A stretch of DNA of 64,000 nt from the NCBI RefSeq assembly GCF_011947225.1, contig NZ_JAATVW010000018.1, forward strand, positions 42,880 to 106,879, given 5' to 3'. Of the stretch, positions 57,336 through 64,000 are shown piece after piece (position 1 is the first letter of the stretch; each line of letters opens with the position of its first letter). The position numbers and the translations under genes are program-made. Source of the stretch: Planosporangium flavigriseum (GTDB lineage Bacteria > Actinomycetota > Actinomycetes > Mycobacteriales > Micromonosporaceae). The notes below the pieces were generated by a model. That model made no database searches and had not been told where the DNA came from. It saw only the letters and a list, made by a program, of their open reading frames with translations.

Positions 57336-57397
57336 TTTCCATAATCGCCGAGAGTTCGGGGCGCTAGGACACCGCAAGGTCTCGGTGATCATGGAAA
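57336..57397. promoter_or_regulatory. 17-nt imperfect dyad upstream of the AAA ATPase gene
   Basis: TTTCCATAATCGCCGAG (57336-57352) and CTCGGTGATCATGGAAA (57381-57397) pair at 15 of 17 positions, 28 bases apart, ending 17 bases before GTG 57415. It may be an operator or a 5' leader hairpin controlling the ATPase/VWA pair. Confidence 0.45.
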
Positions 57398-57414
57398 AGG
57401 GGTAGCGTCGATGC

Positions 57415-58830
57415 GTGACAGAAACGGTTGTGCCCACCCCACCGTCCGATCTGCCGCGCACGCTCGGCGAGCTGCGTGCCACCGACCACCGCTACCGCAC
57501 TGTCAAGCAAGAACTGCGGGAGAACCTGCTCACGCGGCTGCGCGACGGCGTCCCGAGATTCCCCGGCGTCGTCGGCTACTCCGACACCGTTCTGCCCGAG
57601 CTTGAGCGCGCGCTGCTCGCCGGGCATGACGTGGTGCTGCTCGGCGAACGCGGCCAGGGAAAGACCCGGGTGATGCGCTCGCTGATCGCGCTGCTGGACG
57701 AGTGGACGCCGGTGATCGCCGACTCGGAGCTCAACGAGCACCCGTTCTCGCCCGTAAGCCCGGCGTCCATCCGGCTGGCCGCCGAGGCCGGCGACGACCT
57801 GCCGATCAGGTGGCTGCACCGGTCGATGAGGTACGGCGAGAAGCTCGCCACGCCCGACACCAGCGTCGGCGACCTCATCGGCGACGTCGACCCCATCCGG
57901 GTGGCCCAGGGCCGCACCCTCGGCGACCCCGAGACGATCCACTTCGGCCTGGTGCCGCGTACCAACCGGGGCATCTTCGCCGTCAACGAACTGCCCGACC
58001 TGGCCGAGCGCATCCAGGTGTCGCTGCTCAACGTGCTGGAGGAGCGCGACATCCAGATCCGGGGGTACCAGCTGCGCCTGCCGCTGGATCTCCTCCTGGT
58101 TGCCAGCGCCAACCCGGAGGACTACACCAACCGCGGCCGCATCATCACGCCGCTCAAGGACCGGTTCGGCGCCGAGATCCGCACCCACTACCCGCTCGAA
58201 CTCGAACTCGAACTCGACCTGATCCGGCAGGAGTCCCAGCTCGTCGCGGAGGTGCCCGAGCACGTCCTCGAGGTCGTCGCCCGGTTCACCCGGGCGGTAC
58301 GCGAGTCCCCGTCGGTCGACGCCCGGTCCGGCGTCTCGGCCCGGTTCGCGATCGCCGCGGCCGAGACCGTCTCCGCCTCGGCCCTTCGCCGCGGCGGCCT
58401 GCTGGGCGAAGACCAGCCGGTCGCCAGGGTCTGCGACACGATCTCGGTGACCAGCACCCTGCGTGGCAAGGTCGAGTTCGAAAGCGGTGAGGAGGGTCGC
58501 GAGATCGAGGTCCTCGCCCACCTGCTGCGTACGGCAACGGCCGAGACGTTCCACGCCCGCCTGGCCGGGCTGGACCTGTCCGGCTTCACCAACCTGGTCG
58601 CCGAGGGCGAGGTCATCGAGACGGGCGAACTGGTCAGCGCGGGCGAACTGCTGCGTCAGGTCGGGACCGTACCCGGCCTGGCCAAGGTGCTCGACCGGCT
58701 CGGCCTCGGCGACGCGCCCAGCCGCGGCGAAGCGGCGGCCGGCGTCGAGTTCGTGCTGGAGGGGCTGCACCTGACCCGCCGGCTGTCGAAGGATCTCACC
58801 GACGACGGCCGGACGGTGTACGGGGTCTGA
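57415..58830 (+). CDS. Magnesium-chelatase/MoxR-type AAA+ ATPase
   Basis: A 471-residue AAA+ protein. Walker A is GERGQGKT (77-84) and the Walker B region is RGIFAVNELPDL with Asn191-Glu192 in place of the usual Asp-Glu. QVSLLNVLEERDIQIRG matches the family's sensor-side block and LLLVASANPEDYTNRGR is sensor 1. The downstream gene encodes a VWA protein, the normal partner of such ATPases in chelatases and MoxR-type chaperones. The metal or target protein is unknown. GTG 57415 is used; the start lies after an imperfect dyad. Confidence 0.9.
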   Translation: MTETVVPTPPSDLPRTLGELRATDHRYRTVKQELRENLLTRLRDGVPRFPGVVGYSDTVLPELERALLAGHDVVLLGERGQGKTRVMRSLIALLDEWTPVIADSELNEHPFSPVSPASIRLAAEAGDDLPIRWLHRSMRYGEKLATPDTSVGDLIGDVDPIRVAQGRTLGDPETIHFGLVPRTNRGIFAVNELPDLAERIQVSLLNVLEERDIQIRGYQLRLPLDLLLVASANPEDYTNRGRIITPLKDRFGAEIRTHYPLELELELDLIRQESQLVAEVPEHVLEVVARFTRAVRESPSVDARSGVSARFAIAAAETVSASALRRGGLLGEDQPVARVCDTISVTSTLRGKVEFESGEEGREIEVLAHLLRTATAETFHARLAGLDLSGFTNLVAEGEVIETGELVSAGELLRQVGTVPGLAKVLDRLGLGDAPSRGEAAAGVEFVLEGLHLTRRLSKDLTDDGRTVYGV

Positions 58831-58832
58831 CG

Positions 58833-60791
58833 ATGGCATCCAACCGGTACCGGTACGGGGCGTGGCGCGGCGGGCCCGATCCGCTCGCGCCGCCCTACGA
58901 CGTACGCGCCGCCGTCGACGCGGTCGGTAACGAGATGCTGGCCGGCGGCAGCCTGCGGGAGGCGCTGCGTAACCTGCTGCGCCGGGGTCCGCAGGGCGGC
59001 CGTGGCCTGGACGACCTGGCCGCGCGGGCCCGCCGGCTGCGCCGCGAGGCGATGCGGCGCGGCAACCTCGACGGCGCGGTGACCCGGGCGCGGGCCCTGC
59101 TCGACCAGGCGCTCGCCGCCGAGCGGGACGAGCTTGGTCGCCGCGACGATGAAGAGGCCCGATTCGCCGAGGCGACCCTCGACAACCTGCCCCGCTCGAC
59201 CGCACGAGCCGTCGAGGAGCTGTCCGGGTACGACTGGGCCAGCGACGAAGCGCGTCGCTCGTACCAGCAGATCCTGGACGGGCTGCGCCGGGACGTGCTC
59301 GAACAGCGGTTCGCCGGCATGCGCGAGGCGCTGCAGGGGATGTCCGACCCGCAGGCCAACCAGCAGCTCAAGCAGATGATGAGCGACCTCAACGACCTGC
59401 TGGCCCGGCACGCCCGAGGTGAGGACACGGACGACGCGTTCCGCGAGTTCATGGCCGAGCACGGCGAGTTCTTCCCGGAGAACCCGCAGTCGGTCGACGA
59501 ACTGGTCGACACGCTCGCGCGACGGGCGGCAGCCGGTGAGCGGCTGATGCGGTCGCTGTCGGAGCAGCAGCGCGCGGAGCTCGGGCAGCTCATGGCCCAG
59601 GCGCTCGGCGACGCCGAGCTGGCCAGTGAGATGGCGGCGCTGACCGGAAACCTGCGCGCGCTGCGCCCCGACCTGGCGTGGGGGCGCCGCGAACAGGTAC
59701 GCGGCGAGCAGGGTCTCGGGTACGGCGAGGCCGCCGGGGCTCTGGAGGAGATCGCCGACCTCGACGACCTGCTCGACCAGTTGGGCCAGGAACATCCGGG
59801 CGCGACGCTCGACGACGTGGACGTCGAGGCAGTCGAGCGCAACCTCGGTCGCGGTGCCGCCGACGACGTACGGCGGCTGCAGGAGCTTGAGCGTGAACTG
59901 CGCCGCCAGGGTTGGGTCACCCGGGGCGCGGACGGGCTCACGCTCAGCCCGAAGGCGCTGCGCCGGCTCGGCGGCACCGCGCTCCGCACGGTCTTCTCCC
60001 AGCTCGATGGTGGTCGACGCGGCCAGCACGACCTGCGGTCCGCCGGCGCCGCCGGTGAGCTCACCGGTGCGTCCCGGCGCTGGGAGTACGGCGACGAGCA
60101 GCCCCTCGACGTGATCCGTACGGTCGCCAACGCGGTCCGGCGCAGCGGCCCCGCGACCCCGGTGGCCCTCGCGGTGGAGGACTTCGAGGTCGTCGAGACC
60201 GAGCGGCGGGCGTCGGCGGCGGTCGCGCTCTGCGTCGACCTGTCGTTCTCGATGATCTCGGAGGGGCGCTGGGGGCCGATGAAACAGACGGCGCTGGCGC
60301 TGTCCCACCTCATCGCGACCCGGTACCCACAGGACGCGCTGCAGATCATCGGTTTCGGCCGGTACGCCATGCAGTTGTCCCAGGCCGAGCTCGCCGCCAT
60401 CGAGCCGGACATGGTGCAGGGCACCAACCTGCAGCACGCGCTGCGGCTCGCCGGCCGGCACCTGCGCCGCCACCCGGAGTCGGAGCCGGTCGTCCTCGTC
60501 GTCACCGACGGGGAGCCGACCGCCCACCTCCTCGACGACGGCGAGGCGGTGTTCTCCTGGCCGCCGATGCACGAGACCGTGTACGCCACCGTGTCCGAAG
60601 TAGACAACCTGACTCGTTACGGCACGACGCTCAACCTGTTCATGCTGGGGGAGGACCCCGGGCTGCGCCGGTTCGTCGACGCTGTGGCCAAGCGCTGCGG
60701 CGGCCGCGTGTTCACCCCGGACGTCGAGGACCTCGGCAGGTACGTCGTGAGCGACTACATCCGGGCGCGCCGGGGCCGCCAGGGCCGGTAA
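58833..60791 (+). CDS. VWA-domain protein, partner of the AAA+ ATPase
   Basis: A 652-residue soluble protein. The first 430 residues are mostly charged helices with coiled-coil character (LRREAMRRGNLDGAVTRARA, LELGRRDDE-like segments). The C-terminal VWA domain has a complete MIDAS: DLSFSM at about 469-474, GTNLQHAL and VTDGEPT. Two bases separate it from the ATPase stop. By analogy with chelatase I/D subunits and MoxR-VWA pairs, the ATPase remodels a target held by this protein. An alternative role in metal insertion cannot be excluded. Confidence 0.9.
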   Translation: MASNRYRYGAWRGGPDPLAPPYDVRAAVDAVGNEMLAGGSLREALRNLLRRGPQGGRGLDDLAARARRLRREAMRRGNLDGAVTRARALLDQALAAERDELGRRDDEEARFAEATLDNLPRSTARAVEELSGYDWASDEARRSYQQILDGLRRDVLEQRFAGMREALQGMSDPQANQQLKQMMSDLNDLLARHARGEDTDDAFREFMAEHGEFFPENPQSVDELVDTLARRAAAGERLMRSLSEQQRAELGQLMAQALGDAELASEMAALTGNLRALRPDLAWGRREQVRGEQGLGYGEAAGALEEIADLDDLLDQLGQEHPGATLDDVDVEAVERNLGRGAADDVRRLQELERELRRQGWVTRGADGLTLSPKALRRLGGTALRTVFSQLDGGRRGQHDLRSAGAAGELTGASRRWEYGDEQPLDVIRTVANAVRRSGPATPVALAVEDFEVVETERRASAAVALCVDLSFSMISEGRWGPMKQTALALSHLIATRYPQDALQIIGFGRYAMQLSQAELAAIEPDMVQGTNLQHALRLAGRHLRRHPESEPVVLVVTDGEPTAHLLDDGEAVFSWPPMHETVYATVSEVDNLTRYGTTLNLFMLGEDPGLRRFVDAVAKRCGGRVFTPDVEDLGRYVVSDYIRARRGRQGR

Positions 60792-60813
60792 GCCGGCAAG
60801 GCTTCGGCCACCG

Positions 60814-62319
60814 TCAGGCCTTCAGCCAGCGGCGCACCTTCGGCTCGCCGGCCCTGCGCCGGACCTCACACAGCCGCTCCAGCCGGCGCAGGTCCGCGTC
60901 GTGCTGGCGCGCGTGCAACAGCCCGTACGTGAAGGCGTTCGCACCGTCCAGGTGGGCCCGCATGCCGTACTCGCGCAACAGCTCGCCGGTCGTGATGGTG
61001 TCCTGGTGCGCGCCGAGCACGTCCTGCAGCGCGGTGAGCCGCTTGGTCAAGCGGCGGGCCGGCTTCCCGGCGAGCGGAGCGATCGCCTCAGCCGCGTACC
61101 GGGCCCGCTTGTACGCCTTCCGCGCGTCGTGCAGGTGTGCGTCGTTGCGACCGTCGCCGGCGGCGTCGTTGCGACCGCCGCCGACAGCCCGGTCGAGTCG
61201 CTCGTCGGCGCGGCGGAGGGCCTTGCGCGCAAACCGCCGCAACCGTTTCCCGGTCGCCGGGACCCGCGGTTCGGCGGCGACGACGTCGTCAAGTGCGTTC
61301 AGGAGCGCGGCGTACCGGGGGCTGTCGAGCGCCTCGATCAGGCGTACCCGCGCCTCGGCGGTACGGGACGCCAGCCGCCCGTGGATGTGCGCGACGACCG
61401 GGCCGACCACCAGTTCGACCGGCTCGGCCCTGACCGCCCGGTCCAGCCGTACGGCCATCACGTCGCCATCCCGGACCTCGCCGAGCACCTGGCCCAGCCA
61501 CTTCAGCTCCTCCCGCAGCGGCTCGGCACGGTCGGCGTCGAGCAGCGGACGGAAGGTACGCAGGGTGCCGCGCAGCCGCCGGGTGGCGACCCGCATGGCG
61601 TGTACGGCGTCCGGGTCACCGCGGCGTACGCCCGGGTCGTTGCTCACGATGGCGTCGCGCTGCTTGCCCAGGTACGCGTTCAGCACCTGGTCGTTTCCTG
61701 ACCTGCGCCGTCCATCCGGGTAGCGGTCGGCCAGCGCGCGGGCCAACTTGGACGCCACCCGGGCGGGGCGGGCACCAGCGGCCCGCAGGACCTCGTCAAC
61801 AGCGTCGAGTACCCGTCGCGGGCCGTCAACCAGTTCGACCTCCAGTTCCCGCCACTGCTGCACCAGTGCCTGCTCGCCCATGGTCTCGCTGGACACGACA
61901 TCGTCCGCGAGGAGCGCGAACACGGTGCCGTCGGCGGCACGCAGCGGACGCTCGAGGCGGCGGGTACGGACGCGGGCCACGGGTGCCAGCGGTTCACCGC
62001 GGCTGAGCGCCCGCACCTCGTCCAGGACGGCGGGTGGTATCTCGCCGGCATGACCGTCGAGGGGCACCTGGGTCTCGGTTCGGTCGCCATTGCGAACGGG
62101 CCGTTTGAGGTGCCAGCCCGCGTCATGTCCGCCGCTACGCCGGCGCAGCGTGACCCCGTGGGCAGCAAGCCGGAGCCCCGGAGTGTCGTAGTAGATGGCG
62201 TCCAACCGGTGCTCGACCGGCTCGTCGACCACGGTTACGCCACGCAGCCCGGTCAGATCGGGCACGGCAAAGTCGACGGGTACCTCGTACTTGCGCTCGA
62301 CCTCGGTTTTGGTGGGCAT
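60814..62319 (-). CDS. CYTH-CHAD domain protein
   Basis: A 501-residue protein. The CYTH (triphosphate tunnel) domain is at about 1-200, with its ExExK motif as EVERK (Glu6, Glu8, Lys10) and LDAIYYDTPGLRLAAHGVTL. The CHAD domain from about 215 to the end is a helical, histidine- and arginine-rich fold (DAVHAMRVATRRLRGTLRTF, LHDARKAYKRARYAAEA) that binds polyphosphate. The pair suggests a role in polyphosphate or inorganic triphosphate handling. The segment RNDAAGDGRNDAHLHDARK contains a small duplication. ATG 62319 fits the ExExK position. Confidence 0.93.
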   Translation of the reverse strand: MPTKTEVERKYEVPVDFAVPDLTGLRGVTVVDEPVEHRLDAIYYDTPGLRLAAHGVTLRRRSGGHDAGWHLKRPVRNGDRTETQVPLDGHAGEIPPAVLDEVRALSRGEPLAPVARVRTRRLERPLRAADGTVFALLADDVVSSETMGEQALVQQWRELEVELVDGPRRVLDAVDEVLRAAGARPARVASKLARALADRYPDGRRRSGNDQVLNAYLGKQRDAIVSNDPGVRRGDPDAVHAMRVATRRLRGTLRTFRPLLDADRAEPLREELKWLGQVLGEVRDGDVMAVRLDRAVRAEPVELVVGPVVAHIHGRLASRTAEARVRLIEALDSPRYAALLNALDDVVAAEPRVPATGKRLRRFARKALRRADERLDRAVGGGRNDAAGDGRNDAHLHDARKAYKRARYAAEAIAPLAGKPARRLTKRLTALQDVLGAHQDTITTGELLREYGMRAHLDGANAFTYGLLHARQHDADLRRLERLCEVRRRAGEPKVRRWLKA

Positions 62320-62603
62320 GTGCCGGGCGTACCCGCAGCGGGGCCGGCACTAACGGCGCCGGCCACTCACTCGACGCCGAGCTCGCAGTGCTCTCGCAAC
62401 TGCTCGGCGTGTCGACCACAACCGGTACGCGGGCCCGATCGTGCTTGATCTACCGCTCAGCGCACGGCAATGCCCGCTCACTGGCCAGGTTCGGCCAGGA
62501 CCCATCGATTCTCTTGCCTGCGTTGGTGTTCGCTGCAATCGTCCCTCGGTACCTGGGATTCGTTCCGGCACATCTCCATCGCTGGGGATCGAGAGGAGCC
62601 AAG

Positions 62604-63623
62604 TTGTACAGATGGCTTACCGCGAACATTCATGTACGTCGCACGCTGGCGGCCGTGGCAACCGCTGCCGTGGTCGCAGGGCCGTCGAGCGCAGCGGTCG
62701 CCGCGGATCCACCGAACCAGGCGTCCGACGGCGCTCGTGTCGTCGCCGAGCAGGTGGTCGGAGCGCGCCAGGTCGACCTGACGATCCAGTCGCCCGCGCT
62801 CGGCACCACCGCGAAGGTGCGTCTGCTAACGCCCGACGGGTGGTCTCACCGCCGGCTCGGCCGCCACTGGCCGGTGCTCTACCTGCTCCACGGCTGCTGC
62901 GACTCGTACGTGAGCTGGACCCGGTCCACCGACGTCGCCAGCATCCCCGAGCTGCGTGACGTCCTCGTCGTCATGCCCGAGGCCGGGGCGGCCGGCTGGT
63001 ACAGCGACTGGTGGAATCACGGTGCCGGCGGCGCTCCACAGTGGGAGAAGTTCCATCTCACGGAGCTACGCCAGATCCTCGAACGCGGCTACGGCGCCGG
63101 CCCGAAACGAGCCATCGCGGGCCTGTCGATGGGCGGCTTCGGCGCGATGTCGTACGCGGCCCGCAACCCCGGCATGTTCCGCGCCGCCGCGTCGTACAGC
63201 GGCGTCGTGCACCCGCTGGCCGACGCCTCGTACTGGCTCCCCTTCTTCGGGTTCAGCGGGCTCGACCCGTACGCGCTCTGGGGCGACCCGGTCGGGGAGC
63301 AGGACATCTGGGCCGACCACGATCCGTACTACCTCGCGAAGCGGTTGCGCCACACCGCACTGTTCATCGCCTGTGGTGACGGCACCGCCGGCCCGTTCGA
63401 CAAGCCCGGTCGTACAGACTCTCTCGAGGCGCTGATCTACCGGGAGAACGTCACCTTCGCCGACCGCCTCGCCGAACTCGGCATCAACGCGACAACCGAC
63501 TTCTACGGCGCGGGCACGCACAGCTGGCCGTACTGGCTGCGCGAGCTGCACCGCTCACTGCCCATGCTGCTCGACGCGCTCCACACCGGACGTGGCGTAG
63601 CGGCCGGAATCGCCGGGGCATAA
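62604..63623 (+). CDS. Secreted esterase (esterase D / antigen 85-like alpha/beta hydrolase)
   Basis: About 339 residues. The N-terminus HVRRTLAAVATAAVVAGPSS with AAVA is a signal peptide, cleaved near residue 34. The catalytic serine is Ser175 in GLSMGGFGA and the histidine is His306 in GTHSWPYW. HGCCDSYVSW and the WWNHG segment are typical of the PF00756 family that includes mycolyltransferases and S-formylglutathione hydrolases. TTG 62604 is chosen because GAGGAG lies just before it; the open frame extends upstream but lacks any signal there. A long hairpin follows. Confidence 0.9.
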   Translation: MYRWLTANIHVRRTLAAVATAAVVAGPSSAAVAADPPNQASDGARVVAEQVVGARQVDLTIQSPALGTTAKVRLLTPDGWSHRRLGRHWPVLYLLHGCCDSYVSWTRSTDVASIPELRDVLVVMPEAGAAGWYSDWWNHGAGGAPQWEKFHLTELRQILERGYGAGPKRAIAGLSMGGFGAMSYAARNPGMFRAAASYSGVVHPLADASYWLPFFGFSGLDPYALWGDPVGEQDIWADHDPYYLAKRLRHTALFIACGDGTAGPFDKPGRTDSLEALIYRENVTFADRLAELGINATTDFYGAGTHSWPYWLRELHRSLPMLLDALHTGRGVAAGIAGA

Positions 63624-63639
63624 AGCCCTCGATCGAGCG

Positions 63640-63681
63640 GTGCGGCGGGTGACCGGAACCAGTTCCGGTCACCCGCCGCAC
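63640..63681 (+). terminator. Perfect 20-bp hairpin after the esterase gene
   Basis: Arms 63640-63659 and 63662-63681 are exact inverted copies with only two bases between them. It begins 16 bases after the esterase stop and is followed by GTTTACCTT. This is a strong terminator for the esterase transcript. Confidence 0.85.
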
Positions 63682-63738
63682 GTTTACCTTCGACCAGCAG
63701 CAAGCGGCTCCCCGGCAGCAAGTTCTATACAAAACCTC

Positions 63739-63751
63739 TATATCGGATATA
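63739..63751. promoter_or_regulatory. AT-rich palindrome in a promoter-like patch
   Basis: TATATC-G-GATATA is a perfect short palindrome in an AT-rich stretch (about 63721-63770) that contrasts strongly with this GC-rich genome. It precedes two candidate plus-strand starts (63787 and 63965), so it may be an operator or part of a promoter. Confidence 0.4.
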
Positions 63752-63786
63752 AGACCTGCCGATAAAGAAGTGGTACAGGTCACGAC

Positions 63787-63945
63787 GTGTGTCTGACGTG
63801 GTACGGCCCGTCCCGCTGTCGAGTCGTATCAGCCGTCTTTACGCCTGAAGGACCCGACGTCCGCGCCGCTGCGCAACAAGCAGCCTCCGCGATCCGCCAG
63901 GTTCTGAAGCGGCTCACGCGTGCCCGGCAACGGCCAGCTGGCTAG
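63787..63945 (+). CDS. Possible 52-residue small protein
   Basis: An ORF from GTG 63787 to TAG 63945 encodes VCLTWYGPSRCRVVSAVFTP, then DVRAAAQQAASAIRQVLKRL and TRARQRPAG. The second half would form a basic amphipathic helix. There is only a weak AGG upstream and no family known to me. It lies just after an AT-rich promoter-like patch and 19 bases before a second start, so it could be a small coupled gene or leader. Low confidence. Confidence 0.3.
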   Translation: MCLTWYGPSRCRVVSAVFTPEGPDVRAAAQQAASAIRQVLKRLTRARQRPAG

Positions 63946-63964
63946 CAACGTAGACAGGAGCATC

Positions 63965-64000
63965 GTGAGCAACAGCATCACTTCCGGAGGCGGCCGGCGC
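63965..64000 (+). CDS. Start of an unidentified gene (cut by the window end)
   Basis: GTG 63965 is preceded by AGGAG at a distance of 4 bases. It opens the frame VSNSITSGGGRR, which runs off the window. Too little is present to name it. The glycine-rich start suggests a disordered N-terminus. Confidence 0.5.
   Translation, partial: MSNSITSGGGRR

Overview
The window is GC-rich DNA from an actinomycete, most likely a motile member of the Micromonosporaceae (Actinoplanes or Dactylosporangium type). This is inferred from the base composition, many GTG starts and 4-nt start/stop overlaps, DUF574 and DUF1206 genes, a chemoreceptor preceded by a FliA/WhiG-like promoter, and short GC palindromes between genes. 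No rRNA, tRNA, CRISPR array, insertion sequence or prophage was seen. About 60 protein genes can be supported.

Layout. 0-6.4 kb is core metabolism: the 5' part of purS, a secreted trypsin-like protease, purB, and a fadA2 / fabG4-htdX divergent fatty-acid cluster with a palindromic operator candidate between the two directions. 6.5-11.3 kb looks like an accessory island: an EspC-like small protein with a type VII secretion motif, a large papain-fold cysteine-peptidase effector candidate, a small unknown partner, an AbrB/PIN toxin-antitoxin pair whose PIN gene is frameshifted, the remains of a second antitoxin/PIN pair, a GntR regulator divergent from two small unknown genes, and a chagasin-like membrane protein. 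11.4-20 kb holds oligopeptidase B, two methyltransferases, a P-loop kinase, a threonine-dehydratase-like enzyme, a DUF1360 membrane protein, the chemoreceptor and an unknown conserved protein. 20.0-24.5 kb is one giant gene combining a pseudokinase, a degenerate ATPase, a helical region, GAF and PAS. 24.5-29.2 kb has another methyltransferase, an acyl-CoA dehydrogenase relative, a D-serine-deaminase-like enzyme and gabD1.

29.3-37.5 kb is a single-direction operon of response regulator, histidine kinase, HlyD/MacA adaptor, MacB-type ATPase and permease, a 720-residue highly charged disordered membrane protein, and a second, atypical response regulator. This is the most system-like unexplained unit. 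37.5-42.3 kb has a DUF427 protein with a cation/Ca2+ exchanger, then an HTH-TOBE regulator joined to modABC. 42.4-56 kb contains a mechanosensitive channel, a STAS anti-sigma antagonist, hrpA, an orphan MT0933-type antitoxin, a PPOX flavin/F420 protein, an isolated ctaD with a long polar N-terminus, a tandem PAP2 phosphatase, DUF1206 plus a diacylglycerol-kinase-like lipid kinase, a PP2C phosphatase behind a small upstream ORF, and a 5-formyl-THF cyclo-ligase-like gene. 56-64 kb has a DUF4190 repeat protein, an AAA ATPase/VWA pair, a CYTH-CHAD protein, a secreted esterase and the start of a further gene.

All function calls come from reading translated motifs by eye. No database search was run, so family names are recognition-level claims, and partners named as immunity, operator or terminator are inferences from position and symmetry.
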